From positions 1-64,000 of the forward strand of contig CAIMWO010000094.1 of NCBI GenBank assembly GCA_903845195.1: a DNA stretch of 64,000 bases, in the 5' to 3' direction. Under the pieces are notes generated by a model that saw nothing but the letters and a program-made list of their open reading frames with translations, was not told the origin of the DNA and searched no databases. A program made the position numbers and the translations under genes. This DNA comes from an uncultured Phycisphaerales bacterium (GTDB taxonomy: Bacteria; Planctomycetota; Phycisphaerae; WQYP01). Below, piece after piece: positions 51,345 through 60,317 of the stretch (its first letter is position 1; every line of letters begins with the position of its first letter).

Positions 51345-52430
51345 ATGGCTATATCGCCAATTCTCACATGCCACGGACGGCAAGTTGACAATCAATTCGG
51401 CCTGCTCTCACGTAACGAGAACGGATTGACGTTTGCGCTGGGCTATGTTCTCAGCAAATGCCCAAATTTCTTGCGGCATTTTCTTCGACGGCTAGATATT
51501 GGCGCGGCTAGCCATAGGACGATTCGTTCAATTCATCTGCAGCGTCATTCCGACTCTGATGAATCCTTCGGGATCACAGACATCGACATTGTCGGAGAAG
51601 ATTTTTATCTGGTTATCGAGGCAAAAAAACACGGCTGGCCGACGATAAAGCAGCTACGCGGATACGCAGACGAGCTTGCGGCGACTAAACGACAACGAAA
51701 GCTGTATCTATGTGCCTTAGGCGTGTCGCCGGTTTGCGATTCGGAAGCACGGAATTGGGCGGCACGTAATAATGTGAATGTTATACATCTTCGTTGGCAT
51801 GACATTGTGGCAATTATTCGGGCATTATGCCGACAACCGGACAATCAGGAGTCGGTGACTCTTTCTGTCCTTGCCGATTTTATTGAGGAGGTTATCGCCA
51901 TGCCGTCTTACGACGTCGAGGTCCTAGTTCGCGATATTAAATTCCCGCATGAGTCAAGCAGCTTGTACTACGACCACCTTCTCTATAACTCTGGCGCAAA
52001 GCGCATCGCGGAGCCTTTGTTCTTCGCTCCGAATATCACGAAGCCAGCTCCGCTGGCGATGGATGGTATTCAGTTCATCAGTCGGGTTTATCATATAGAT
52101 CGGTTTAACGTACATAATAGACAAGAGGCTCACAGTGCCCTCGAACGCGCAAGGAAACTAATCAACGAGCGAATTGCTGTGCTCAAAAGACGCAAGACCA
52201 CCAAGGATTCGATCACGTATCTGAGCGACCTTCCCAGCAAATGGGCTAGAGGAATACGCCGGATGCCGCACGTTTGGCCATCAGATAAAAAGAATGTCGC
52301 GATCCTGTTTCTCGGAGAGCCAATGCGGTTGCCCATGGCGGTCAAAAAGAAGGGCGGACAGATCCCCCCGGGATTCAATCTCACGCTGGAGTCCCTATTG
52401 ATTGGTGGAAGTAGATCATTTATGTGCTAG
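51345..52430 (+). CDS. PD-(D/E)XK nuclease-like protein
   Basis: About 361 residues from ATG 51345; a GTG at 51294 is an alternative. The nuclease core is near residues 65-120: Asp in GITDIDIVG, then LVIEAKKHGW holding the E-x-K pair, followed by a helix (KQLRGYADELAATK). The C-terminal half has no recognised domain. The gene is less GC-rich than its neighbours and is flanked by direct copies of a palindromic repeat, so horizontal gain is likely. No methylase or specificity subunit is adjacent. It may be a solitary restriction or defence nuclease; inference. Confidence 0.65.
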   Translation: MAISPILTCHGRQVDNQFGLLSRNENGLTFALGYVLSKCPNFLRHFLRRLDIGAASHRTIRSIHLQRHSDSDESFGITDIDIVGEDFYLVIEAKKHGWPTIKQLRGYADELAATKRQRKLYLCALGVSPVCDSEARNWAARNNVNVIHLRWHDIVAIIRALCRQPDNQESVTLSVLADFIEEVIAMPSYDVEVLVRDIKFPHESSSLYYDHLLYNSGAKRIAEPLFFAPNITKPAPLAMDGIQFISRVYHIDRFNVHNRQEAHSALERARKLINERIAVLKRRKTTKDSITYLSDLPSKWARGIRRMPHVWPSDKKNVAILFLGEPMRLPMAVKKKGGQIPPGFNLTLESLLIGGSRSFMC

Positions 52431-52792
52431 GCAGCGTCCGCAATTACCCCATCTGCAGATTGGTCCAATTTGGAATTTTGCGCGAACAGAAAAGAGGACG
52501 CGATTCAGTTCGGTGCATGGTCTTCTGATTTTGAGTGGTCAGTGATTCATGGAAACAAAGCCCCGCATTGCCATGCGGGGCTCTGGGCGGGGGGGTCGAT
52601 GCGACCCCGGTGGGGTCGGGGATGATTTGTGGCGATGTTTACCGGGGGTGTCGCATGCGCGAAACCCCCGGCTATCACGGGTGAGCCCTGCGGGCTCGTT
52701 TGGTTATTCTTCGTTCGACTTCTGCATAACAACCCGGTACGGCTTCATTGCCTTGACTCTCTGCGACACCATTCTGACTCTGCGCGGCACAA
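52431..52792. other. Repeat-rich intergenic region
   Basis: No gene. Contains a hairpin GCCCCGCAT...ATGCGGGGC at about 52560-52581, a GGTCGATGCGACC-type palindrome near 52595-52610, and the right copy of the nuclease-flanking repeat (52642-52697). The leuC stop is at its right end. Confidence 0.55.
52642..52697. repeat. Palindromic repeat flanking the nuclease gene, right copy
   Basis: CCGGGGGT 52642-52649 with ACCCCCGG 52664-52671, then GAGCCC 52683-52688 with GGGCTC 52692-52697. It matches the left copy (51153-51209) in stem, spacing and the shared GCGCGAAACCCCCGGCTATCA core; the second stem differs by compensating changes (GTGCCC/GGGCAC against GAGCCC/GGGCTC), evidence that structure is conserved. 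Confidence 0.85.
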
Positions 52793-54196
52793 TTATAGCA
52801 CGCCGGCGGTGCCGGTTTCGATGGATGACGAGACGTACTCGCGGGGGTCGGTGATTTTGCCGCGGAGGGCGGAGGCTGCCACGGTGAGGGGGCTGGCGAG
52901 GTAGACGGCGCTGGTCATGGAGCCCATGCGTCCGGGGAAGTTGCGGTTGGTGGTGCTGATGCAGACCTCGCTCTTGTTGAGGCGGCCGAAGGTGTCTGGC
53001 GGGCCGCCGAGGCAGGCGGAGCAGCCGGAGGCGCCGACGTTGCAGCCGGCATCGAGGAGGATGTCTTCGATCGATTTTTCGTTGGGGCCCTTTTCGGCGC
53101 CGCGGAGATTGAGGCGTTTCATGTCCTGGTGCACTTCGGTGGAGCCGGGGACGACGTAGGTGGGGATCTGCACCTTGTTACCCTTGAGGATATTGGCGGC
53201 GAAGATCATGTCGGTGATTTTGCCACCGGTGCAGGAGCCGATGTAGGCCTGATCGAGTTTGACGTCGCGGCAGTTGTGGGCGGTGTCCTTGTTGTCGGGA
53301 GAGTGGGGCTTGGCGACGAGGGGCTCGAGGGCGGCGAGGTCATATTCGGACTCATGGCAATACTTGGCGTCGGGATCGTCGGTGAGGACATCCCAGTTTT
53401 TGACGCGGCTGCGGGCGCGGACGTACTGGAGGGTTTTTTCATCGACATCGCAAACGCCATTCTTGCCGCCGGCTTCGATGGCCATGTTGGTGAGGGTCAT
53501 GCGGTCTTCGAGGGTAAGCGAGCCGATGCCTTCGCCGGCGAAGTACATGGTTTTGTAGGTAGCGCCGGAGACGGAGATATCGCCGATGACGGCGAGGATG
53601 AGGTCTTTGGCTGTGAGGTAAGCGGGGATTTTTCCATGGAAGGTGAACTTCATGGTGGGCGGCACTTTGAGCCAGGTTTTGCCGGTGCCGAGGGTGAAGG
53701 CGGCATCGGTGTTGCCGACACCGGTAGCGAACTGTCCGAAAGCGCCTGCGGTACAGGTGTGGCTATCAGTGCCGAGGAGAATTTCGCCGGGGCGGACATG
53801 CCCTTCTTCCGGGAGGGTCTTGTGGCAGACGCCCTTGTAGCTGGTCTTGGAGGGGTCGCGATAGGGGCTGGGCATGCCGGAGCCTTTTACGAACTCGGGA
53901 TCGTAATAGTAGGGCAGGCCCTGTTCGCGGACGAAGTCGCGGAGGATCTGGATGTTGCGATGGCATTTTTCGTCGGCGGTGAAGATGTAGTGGTCGGGGA
54001 TGATGACGACTTTTTCTTTATTCCAGACCTTGGCATTGCGGCCAAACTCTTTGTGGAAGATGCCGATGGTGCCGGGGCCGCAGACGTCGTGGGTCATGAG
54101 GACGTCGACGTCGACCCAGATGTTATCGCCGGGGTTCACGCGTGTGCGGCCGGCGTGTTTAGCCATGATTTTTTCGGTGATGGTCATTCCGGACAT
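52793..54196 (-). CDS. leuC: 3-isopropylmalate dehydratase large subunit/homoaconitase family
   Basis: A 467-residue aconitase-type protein; AAGGAG fixes ATG 54196. It begins TITEKIMAKHAG, as in LeuC/HacA. Iron-sulphur ligands: Cys in YIGSCTGGK (about 330) and the pair in GCSACLGG (about 391-394). GTDSHTCTAGAFG (about 142) is the substrate loop. It isomerises 2- to 3-isopropylmalate (leucine) or homocitrate. No small subunit (leuD) is next to it. Archaeal-type LeuC/HacA length and motifs leave the exact substrate open. Confidence 0.88.
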   Translation of the reverse strand: MSGMTITEKIMAKHAGRTRVNPGDNIWVDVDVLMTHDVCGPGTIGIFHKEFGRNAKVWNKEKVVIIPDHYIFTADEKCHRNIQILRDFVREQGLPYYYDPEFVKGSGMPSPYRDPSKTSYKGVCHKTLPEEGHVRPGEILLGTDSHTCTAGAFGQFATGVGNTDAAFTLGTGKTWLKVPPTMKFTFHGKIPAYLTAKDLILAVIGDISVSGATYKTMYFAGEGIGSLTLEDRMTLTNMAIEAGGKNGVCDVDEKTLQYVRARSRVKNWDVLTDDPDAKYCHESEYDLAALEPLVAKPHSPDNKDTAHNCRDVKLDQAYIGSCTGGKITDMIFAANILKGNKVQIPTYVVPGSTEVHQDMKRLNLRGAEKGPNEKSIEDILLDAGCNVGASGCSACLGGPPDTFGRLNKSEVCISTTNRNFPGRMGSMTSAVYLASPLTVAASALRGKITDPREYVSSSIETGTAGVL

Positions 54197-55010
54197 GGAG
54201 AACTCCTTTGGGCGCCTGGGGCGCGGTAAAACCGAGCGGGTGAGTATAGCAGTAATTTCGGGATGATTGAAGAAGTGACGGGTGGTGGGGGATAGTTGGG
54301 AGGATTTGGGGGCGAAATCAGGGGGAAATGCGTAAGAGGTGTCAAGAGAACGAAAATCGGCAACAATCGCGAAATGTTTACCATTGACCATGGTGGCACA
54401 ATGAGTTATGTTTGCGTTAATTTCCCATTCCGAGCGATTCGGGAGGGTCATTTTGTCCGAATCGCAGGTAGGGAAACGGCTCAGATTGAGTCGATACGGG
54501 GTGCGCAGGAGACAATCGCACGCCGGTTAAAGCCGAGAGGACGACCAACGATTGGGAGGTCTTTCGGACGATCCGTTCAGGCGGACCGACATAGATCGAA
54601 CAGATTGGTGAAACACGTATAAGGCCCGGTCGATGCATGACATCGGCTCATTTATAAAAGCAGCGGGCCACAGGAACATCAGCCGTATGCAGTCACAACC
54701 CGGTGTTATTCGTCGTGCCGCAAGGTCTCTGGGCTATGCCGTAAAGTGCGTAGCTGGTGGGGATTATGTTGGTACGGACGGACTTGGGGCGCGTCAAGCG
54801 TCCCTGGCAACGCAGCCGAGCTGAGCATTTCCGCTGGCCGGAAGATCCGGCAGCAGTCTTCACTGGTCCTTTCTCGATCTTGTCCCACCGAACTGGCGGT
54901 TCACTGCCTCATACCCCGTCGACTGTCGCGCGGCATGTGCCAAGCGACACCGTTACACAACCATCCGCGCGTTTCGCAAGTGCGTGGCGGATGTCGATGA
55001 GGGTTTTTAT
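54197..55010. other. Long non-coding gap upstream of rny
   Basis: About 800 bp without a supported gene. It has a 9-bp hairpin (GCGATTCGG 54434-54442, CCGAATCGC 54457-54465). A 73-residue frame at 54401-54622 lacks a good ribosome site and homology. I recognise no known RNA. Confidence 0.4.
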
Positions 55011-56633
55011 ATGATCTGTTTTTCACCCCATTTCACCCCCCTGCTTTTGCCCGCGGGCATGCTGGCAGAGTTTGATTTGACCGCAGTTGGAGTCGGCATC
55101 GCGGCCGGCCTGGTGGTCGGCATCATCATCACCACAGTGATATTCAAATCCATGGCGACGACGGCATTGAAACGCGGCAAGGCTGAGGCGGAAGAGATCG
55201 TCAGGAAGTCGCGTTCGGAATCGGAGGAAGTGGTCAAGAAGGCGCAACTGGATGGCAAAGCAGAATATTTGAAGATCAAGGAGCAGGCGGAGAAGGAAGT
55301 GGACAGCCTGCGCAAGGAAGTGCGGGAATCGGAGCAGCGTCTGCAGAAGCGGGAGGACACGCTGGATGCGAAGCTCGATACGCTGTCGATGAAAGAAAAG
55401 AATCTCGACAACATCGAGCGGTCGCTGACGGACCGCAAGAAGAATATCGAAGCGAAAGACAAGCAGCTGGATGAGACGCTGGCGCAGCAGAAGGACATGC
55501 TTCTGCGGATCACCAACATGAATGTGGAAGAGGCCCGGCAGTTGGTTCTGACGAAGGTGGAAAACGAGTCGCGGCATGAAGTGGCGCTGATGGTGCAGAA
55601 GATTGAGGATCAGGCCAAGGATGAAGCCAAGGCGAAGTCCACGAACATCATGTTGCAGGCGATGCAGCGCTATGCTGCGGAAGTGACGAGCGAAGGCACG
55701 ACCAAGAGCGTGGCGATTCCCTCGGATGAGATGAAGGGCCGCATCATCGGCCGCGAAGGGCGGAATATCCGGGCGTTCGAGGCGGCGACGGGTGTGGACG
55801 TGATCATCGACGATACGCCGGGGGTCATCACGGTGAACTGCTTTGACCCGGTGCGGCGCGAAGTGGCGAAGATCACGATGGAGAAGCTGATTGCCGACGG
55901 TCGGATTCATCCGGCGCGGATCGAGGAAATCGTCGATCTGACGCAGAAGGAAATCGAGAACAACATCCGGCAGATGGGCAAGAAGGCCGTGCTGGAATGC
56001 AACGTGGCGGGTCTGCATCCGAAGATTGTCGAGCAGCTTGGGCGATTGCACTACCGTACGAGTTATGGGCAGAACGTGCTGCGGCACTCGATTGAAGTGG
56101 CGTACCTGAGCCAGATGATCGCGGACGAACTGCGGATGGACGGGACGCTGGCGCGGCGGGCGGGATTGCTGCACGACATCGGCAAGGCGATGGATCACGA
56201 CCAGGAAGGCGGGCACCCGGCGATCGGCATGGAGTTCTGCCGGAAGTTCAACGAGCCGGAGGCGGTGCTCAACGCGATAGGCGGGCACCACAATGATATC
56301 CCGGCGACGACGCCGTACACGCCGATCATTATGTCGGCCGATGCGATCAGCGGGGCACGGCCCGGTGCGCGGCGTGAGACGTTGGAGCGGTACATCAAGC
56401 GGCTGCAGGATTTGGAAGCGATTGCGACGAGTTTTCCGGGAGTGAAGCAGTCGTTTGCGATTCAGGCGGGCCGGGAGGTGCGCGTGATCGTCGATCCGGA
56501 GCGGTGCGACGATGCGACGGCGAAGTTGATTGCGCGGGATATCGCCAAGCGGATCCAGGCGGAGATGACGTATCCGGGCGAGATTCGCGTGACGGTTTTG
56601 CGCGAGGTGCGGGCAGTCGACTTTGCACGGTGA
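55011..56633 (+). CDS. rny: Ribonuclease Y
   Basis: About 540 residues. One N-terminal membrane helix (VGVGIAAGLVVGIIITTVIF, about 23-42) anchors it; ATG 55059 would remove the preceding hydrophobic stretch and is an alternative start. A long coiled coil (about 50-200) follows, then a KH domain (IPSDEMKGRIIGREGRNIRAFE), then an HD domain with RHSIEVAYLS and LLHDIGKAMDH. It starts mRNA decay by endonucleolytic cleavage at the membrane. Followed by an intrinsic terminator. Confidence 0.95.
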   Translation: MICFSPHFTPLLLPAGMLAEFDLTAVGVGIAAGLVVGIIITTVIFKSMATTALKRGKAEAEEIVRKSRSESEEVVKKAQLDGKAEYLKIKEQAEKEVDSLRKEVRESEQRLQKREDTLDAKLDTLSMKEKNLDNIERSLTDRKKNIEAKDKQLDETLAQQKDMLLRITNMNVEEARQLVLTKVENESRHEVALMVQKIEDQAKDEAKAKSTNIMLQAMQRYAAEVTSEGTTKSVAIPSDEMKGRIIGREGRNIRAFEAATGVDVIIDDTPGVITVNCFDPVRREVAKITMEKLIADGRIHPARIEEIVDLTQKEIENNIRQMGKKAVLECNVAGLHPKIVEQLGRLHYRTSYGQNVLRHSIEVAYLSQMIADELRMDGTLARRAGLLHDIGKAMDHDQEGGHPAIGMEFCRKFNEPEAVLNAIGGHHNDIPATTPYTPIIMSADAISGARPGARRETLERYIKRLQDLEAIATSFPGVKQSFAIQAGREVRVIVDPERCDDATAKLIARDIAKRIQAEMTYPGEIRVTVLREVRAVDFAR

Positions 56634-56695
56634 TTTTTCACCACCAAGACACGAAGGCACCAAGGAGCGCGAAGATAATTGAAGAGTTTTCATTG

Positions 56696-56731
56696 AGCCC
56701 CGGATGGGAATCCGGGGCTTTTTCCTTTTTT
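56696..56731 (+). terminator. Intrinsic terminator after rny
   Basis: Stem AGCCCCGGAT 56696-56705 with ATCCGGGGCT 56710-56719, 4-nt loop, then TTTTCC and eight T. A clean rho-independent terminator 60 bases after the rny stop. Confidence 0.9.
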
Positions 56732-56840
56732 TTGCAACATTGTGTGGCACGCCGCCTGAGGCGACGGTCTTCCGGGCTTTCGGCTCAACATTGGGTCGAA
56801 CGCGGGTATACTGCTTCGACTTTGTTTTGCGAGGGTATTT

Positions 56841-57209
56841 ATGGCTTGGGTTTACCTGATTGCGGCGGGCGTTTTCGAAATGCTTTGGCCGTTCGGACTG
56901 AAGTATACGAACGGCTTTACGCGGCATTGGTGGGCGATGGTGGCGACGGCGCTCATGCTGGTGACGAGTTTTGGATTGATGACCCTGGCGTCGAAGACGC
57001 TGCCCATGGGGACGGTCTATGCCGTGTGGACCGGGATGGGAGCGGTGGGGATTGCGGCAATCGGGATGATCTTTCTCAACGAGCCGCGGGATTTAGCAAG
57101 GATCGTTTGCATCGGGTTGATTGTCGTGGGCCTCGTTGGGCTCAGGTTCTGGACCACGGAGGCACGGGAACCGGCACAGCAGACGGCGGGAGAGGGAGCG
57201 ACACGATGA
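56841..57209 (+). CDS. sugE: SMR-family transporter, SugE/Gdx type
   Basis: A 122-residue protein with four membrane helices and the SMR signature: MAWVYLIAAGVFEMLWPFGLKY carries the essential Glu (residue 13) in helix 1; the WTGMGAVG motif in helix 3 is typical of the SugE/Gdx subgroup, which exports guanidinium. A TATACT box is at about 56805. No guanidine riboswitch was recognised upstream. It ends in a polar tail and overlaps the next gene by 4 bases (ATGA). Confidence 0.88.
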   Translation: MAWVYLIAAGVFEMLWPFGLKYTNGFTRHWWAMVATALMLVTSFGLMTLASKTLPMGTVYAVWTGMGAVGIAAIGMIFLNEPRDLARIVCIGLIVVGLVGLRFWTTEAREPAQQTAGEGATR

Positions 57210-58411
57210 AAAGTAAGCATCTGGAAATCCTGAAGGCGCTGTGCAATCTTCCGACGGCGCCGTATTGCGAGCAGCATGTGATTGCGTGGCTGCTGGCGTG
57301 GGCGAGGCAGCAGGGAAAGCAGATCAGCGTGCGGCGGGATCGGGCGGGGAATGTGCATCTGGAGTATGTGCGCGGGGCGCGGAGCAAGACGCCGCTGGTG
57401 ATCGAGGCGCACATGGATCATCCGGGATTTGTGGTCAAGGGGCGGAAGCGGGATGGGACGATTGTGGCGGATTTCCGCGGGACGGTGAAGCCGTCGCATA
57501 TCAAGGGTGGGCGAGCGAAATTTTGGGTGGAGGAAACGCGAAACGCGAAACGCGAAACACGAAACGACGAAGCAGGTGGGCGGTGGGTGGTGGCGGATGT
57601 GCTGGATGTGAAATCGATTCATGGACGGAAATTTCTGGATGTGCGTTTGAAGGTTCGGGATAAGAAGGCCCCCCCACTGCCGCCGGGGACGCTGGGGATG
57701 TGGGACTTGCCGGACGCTGCGGTGAAGGGGGAGATTTTTTCGGCGCGGGTCTGCGACGATCTGGGCGGCGTGGCGGCGATGATCTGCTTGCTGGAGGAAC
57801 TGATTGCGCGGAAAACCCAGACGCATGTGATCGGGCTGTGCTCGCGGGCGGAGGAGGTGGCCTTCGCCGGGGTGCTGGCGGTGTGCGAGAATGGCTGGAT
57901 TCCCAAGGGTTCGCGGGTGATCGGGCTGGAGACCAGCAAAGCGTCGGCGGCTTCGGGCGGGGCGGCGCAAGGGGGCGGCGCGGTGGTACGCGTCGGCGAT
58001 CGCATCGGAATTTTCTCGGCGGGACTCACGCATTTTATCTCGCAGGCGGCAGGACATATTTCGGATGATGATTCGTCATTTAAGTATCAACGCCGGCTGA
58101 TGGACGGGGGCACGTGCAATTCCACAGCATTTCTGGCGTGGGGTTATGACTCGGCGGCGATGTGCGTGGCGCTGGGCAATTACCATAATCAGACGGTCAA
58201 AGGCGAGATCGGCTGGGGCGATGGGGCGAAGGCGGGACCGGGCATTGCGAGCGAAACGATTCACCTGGGAGATTTTGAGGGGATGGTTCGCATTCTGATC
58301 CAGGTGGCGGAGACGATTGGCAAGTACAAGCCGGGATTTGGGGCGGTGCGGGAACGGTTTGCGAAAATGCATCGGGAGGAACAGGTGGCGTTGCTGTATG
58401 CTAAATCGTGA
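57206..58411 (+). CDS. M42-family aminopeptidase with repeat insertion
   Basis: A 401-residue metallopeptidase with a PDZ-like lid domain. Metal ligands fit the family: His in EAHMDHPGF (about 71), Asp in VCDDLGG (about 183), Glu pair in SRAEEVAFAG (about 213), and a late His in LGNYHNQ (about 331). The lid contains ETRNAKRETRND (about residues 111-122), which is the translation of an in-frame heptamer array at 57535-57569. ATG overlaps the sugE stop. Substrate not identifiable. Confidence 0.82.
   Translation: MKSKHLEILKALCNLPTAPYCEQHVIAWLLAWARQQGKQISVRRDRAGNVHLEYVRGARSKTPLVIEAHMDHPGFVVKGRKRDGTIVADFRGTVKPSHIKGGRAKFWVEETRNAKRETRNDEAGGRWVVADVLDVKSIHGRKFLDVRLKVRDKKAPPLPPGTLGMWDLPDAAVKGEIFSARVCDDLGGVAAMICLLEELIARKTQTHVIGLCSRAEEVAFAGVLAVCENGWIPKGSRVIGLETSKASAASGGAAQGGGAVVRVGDRIGIFSAGLTHFISQAAGHISDDDSSFKYQRRLMDGGTCNSTAFLAWGYDSAAMCVALGNYHNQTVKGEIGWGDGAKAGPGIASETIHLGDFEGMVRILIQVAETIGKYKPGFGAVRERFAKMHREEQVALLYAKS
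57535..57569. repeat. Heptamer array (AACGCGA family) inside the M42 gene
   Basis: Four to five 7-base units: AACGCGA, AACGCGA, AACGCGA, AACACGA, AACGACG. It keeps the reading frame and adds polar residues in the lid domain. A related CACGAAACGCGAAT stretch occurs at 58483-58496. Confidence 0.85.
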
Positions 58412-58503
58412 TCCGTGATCCGTGATCCGTGATCCGTGATCCGTGATTCGTGGGCCGTGGTTCGTGGGCCGAAGTTGCGGGCCACGAAACGCGAATCGCG
58501 ATA
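58404..58503. repeat. Heptamer repeat array, GTCCGTG family (copy 3)
   Basis: Starting at the M42 stop codon: five ATCCGTG units (58411-58445), then ATTCGTG, GGCCGTG, GTTCGTG and GGCCGAA to 58473. A short AACGCGA-type tail follows at 58483-58503. Longest array in the window. Confidence 0.9.
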
Positions 58504-58513
58504 GGATATTGGT

Positions 58514-59080
58514 ATGAGTGATGCGGTCACAATCAGGCAGGCGACGGTTGCGGATGTTCCGGGCATTGGGAAGCTGATCAACGGCTTCGCGGAGCGCGGG
58601 GTGATGCTGTTTCGTTCGCATGCGGAGCTTTACGAGACGCTGCGGGATTTTGTGGTGGCCGAGTCAGGTGGCGCGGTCGTCGGCGCCTGTGCGCTGGAAA
58701 TCGTCTGGGCGGACCTGGCGGAGGTGCGGTCGCTGGCGGTGGATGGGGCATGCCAAGGCAAGGGGGTGGGCAGCCGATTGGTGACGGCGGTGGAGGCCGA
58801 GGCGAAACGGCTGGGGATTCAGCGGATCTTTGCGCTGACGTATGAGCAGCGATTTTTCGAGCGGCTGGGGTTTAAGGTGGTGGACAAGTCGGCGCTGCCG
58901 CTGAAGGTGTGGAGCGGTTGCGTGAAGTGCCCCAAGCGCGACGGGTGCGATGAGATCGCGGTGGTCAAGACGGTGCTGGAGCGGCCGGTGGTGCGGGAGG
59001 ATGATCCGAATCAACACGTGGAGTTGCGCTATGAAGTGCCGACGCCGCTGGTGCAAATCCACCTTCCCCCGCGACAGTAG
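58514..59080 (+). CDS. GNAT N-acetyltransferase, ArgA-like
   Basis: A 188-residue GNAT protein. Acetyl-CoA loop is in VDGACQGKGVGSRLV (about 76-90), preceded by LAEVRSLAV. The C-terminal part EQRFFERLGF and KCPKRDGCDE matches the short ArgA-like N-acetylglutamate synthases that lack a kinase domain. If so it makes N-acetylglutamate for arginine synthesis. No arg gene is adjacent. The last 40 residues are an extension. Confidence 0.78.
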   Translation: MSDAVTIRQATVADVPGIGKLINGFAERGVMLFRSHAELYETLRDFVVAESGGAVVGACALEIVWADLAEVRSLAVDGACQGKGVGSRLVTAVEAEAKRLGIQRIFALTYEQRFFERLGFKVVDKSALPLKVWSGCVKCPKRDGCDEIAVVKTVLERPVVREDDPNQHVELRYEVPTPLVQIHLPPRQ

Positions 59081-59106
59081 TTCGCTGCCCAGTCTGCGAC
59101 GACCTT

Positions 59107-59142
59107 GCCCACGAATGGCAGTTGCGTCCGCCATTCGTGGGC
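59107..59142. terminator. Bidirectional hairpin
   Basis: Perfect 13-bp arms at 59107-59119 (GCCCACGAATGGC) and 59130-59142, 10-nt loop, between the convergent ArgA-like and PEP-CTERM genes. No long T-run. Confidence 0.55.
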
Positions 59143-59186
59143 CCGGTCATCGTCTGGCCCTCTTACTGCTGGCTATCCTATGCCCT

Positions 59187-59846
59187 TTACCTCCGTCGAC
59201 GCAGAGCGCCGACACCGGCCAGGCCGATGCCCAACAGCGCCAGGGTGGTCGGTTCCGGGACTCCTCCGAAGCCCGGCGCCACTGCCGCCGCATCACCGTA
59301 GATCAGGGTATCGAGTGTGTAGGAGAACCCCGTAATGCTGGTGATCGTTACGTTGGAAAACGCGGTATTCGAGACAAACCCGATAAACTGGCCGGTCGAA
59401 AATGAGGGAAACACTTCGTAGTGGCTATTAACAACGTCGCCGGTGTTCAGCGCGGCCGTATAGCTCCCATCCGTGGTCGCGAAGGTGTTGACGTCGATGG
59501 CAAACGCGGTAATGGGACTATTGAACGCAAAAGTCGCGGTCTCGCTCGGCTGGAAGAAGCCGACCGATGTGGAGCCCAATCCATTCGGACTGGTGCTGGT
59601 CAGATATGTATCCGTGACGATGGGTGACCCACCCGAAGCACTGTATGTAAGATCGGGTGTCGCCCCCAGGATGGTGCCGGACACGAGGGAATCAAAGTTC
59701 TGTCCGGTGATGGTGCCCCCTGAAACAGCGGTTTGAAATGTGGCTCGGTCAACGCTGGCAATCACCGCCCCGGCATTGGCGACACCGGGACCGATCATCA
59801 GCGCCACCAAGGCTACGACATACGGCGCACGACATGACAGTCTCAT
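59187..59846 (-). CDS. PEP-CTERM sorting-domain protein
   Basis: A 219-residue exported protein: signal peptide (about residues 1-26, ending GVANA), a beta-rich domain with GQNFDSL and SVGFFQPSETATFAF patterns, and a C-terminal PEP-CTERM tail VPEPTTLALLGIGLAGVGAL followed by RRRR. Such tails are recognised by an exosortase (not in this window) and the proteins are sent to the surface or exopolysaccharide matrix. Confidence 0.9.
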   Translation of the reverse strand: MRLSCRAPYVVALVALMIGPGVANAGAVIASVDRATFQTAVSGGTITGQNFDSLVSGTILGATPDLTYSASGGSPIVTDTYLTSTSPNGLGSTSVGFFQPSETATFAFNSPITAFAIDVNTFATTDGSYTAALNTGDVVNSHYEVFPSFSTGQFIGFVSNTAFSNVTITSITGFSYTLDTLIYGDAAAVAPGFGGVPEPTTLALLGIGLAGVGALRRRR

Positions 59847-60236
59847 GCTCTCTCTCCTTCAAGAGTTCTTCCAGTTCTCCTTACGATTCAGACACGTACA
59901 ACCGACACGCGAGCCACGCGTGCCAACAACTCGAAAACAAATGTGGGAATACCGGCTTTCCCGCAGCCGTGCCTACGACCTTCTCTCTCTCCCTTTCTAC
60001 CAATGGCACGCGGTGAGCCTCGTGATTTGCGGCTCTTCCGCGGTTCCCCGCCCAGAGATGTAAGCTCTATAACCAAATTACCTTTGAACACCGGCGATGC
60101 CAATAAAAACCTTCTATTTTTCTATAAATCTTTTAATTCCCCTAACTATAGAAATAACTCAACATATCTGATTTTCTTGTGCCCCCCGCTGCATGCCCCT
60201 TTTGGCCATCCCCCGTCCCTTAGAACGGCAAAGAAA

Positions 60237-60272
60237 GACGCCGGGGGACGCGTCCTTGCGTCCCCCGGCGTC
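60237..60272 (-). terminator. Intrinsic terminator of the B12-like gene
   Basis: Perfect 15-bp stem (60237-60251 with 60258-60272, 6-nt loop). On the minus strand it is followed by TTTCTTT. It lies 45 bases past the stop of the 60318-61040 gene. Confidence 0.82.
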
Positions 60273-60317
60273 TGCTGTGGATGATATGCACAGGCGCGTA
60301 AGGCACCCGTATTCCAT

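Noticed and set aside
53129-54229. Long forward frame opposite leuC
   Set aside because: It is the antisense shadow of a clearly conserved aconitase-family gene; high GC opens long antisense frames.
54401-54622. 73-residue forward frame upstream of rny
   Set aside because: Weak ribosome site, biased basic composition, no family; a hairpin lies inside it.
56732-56840. Guanidine riboswitch upstream of sugE
   Set aside because: No ACGR-loop hairpin pair or ykkC core could be found.
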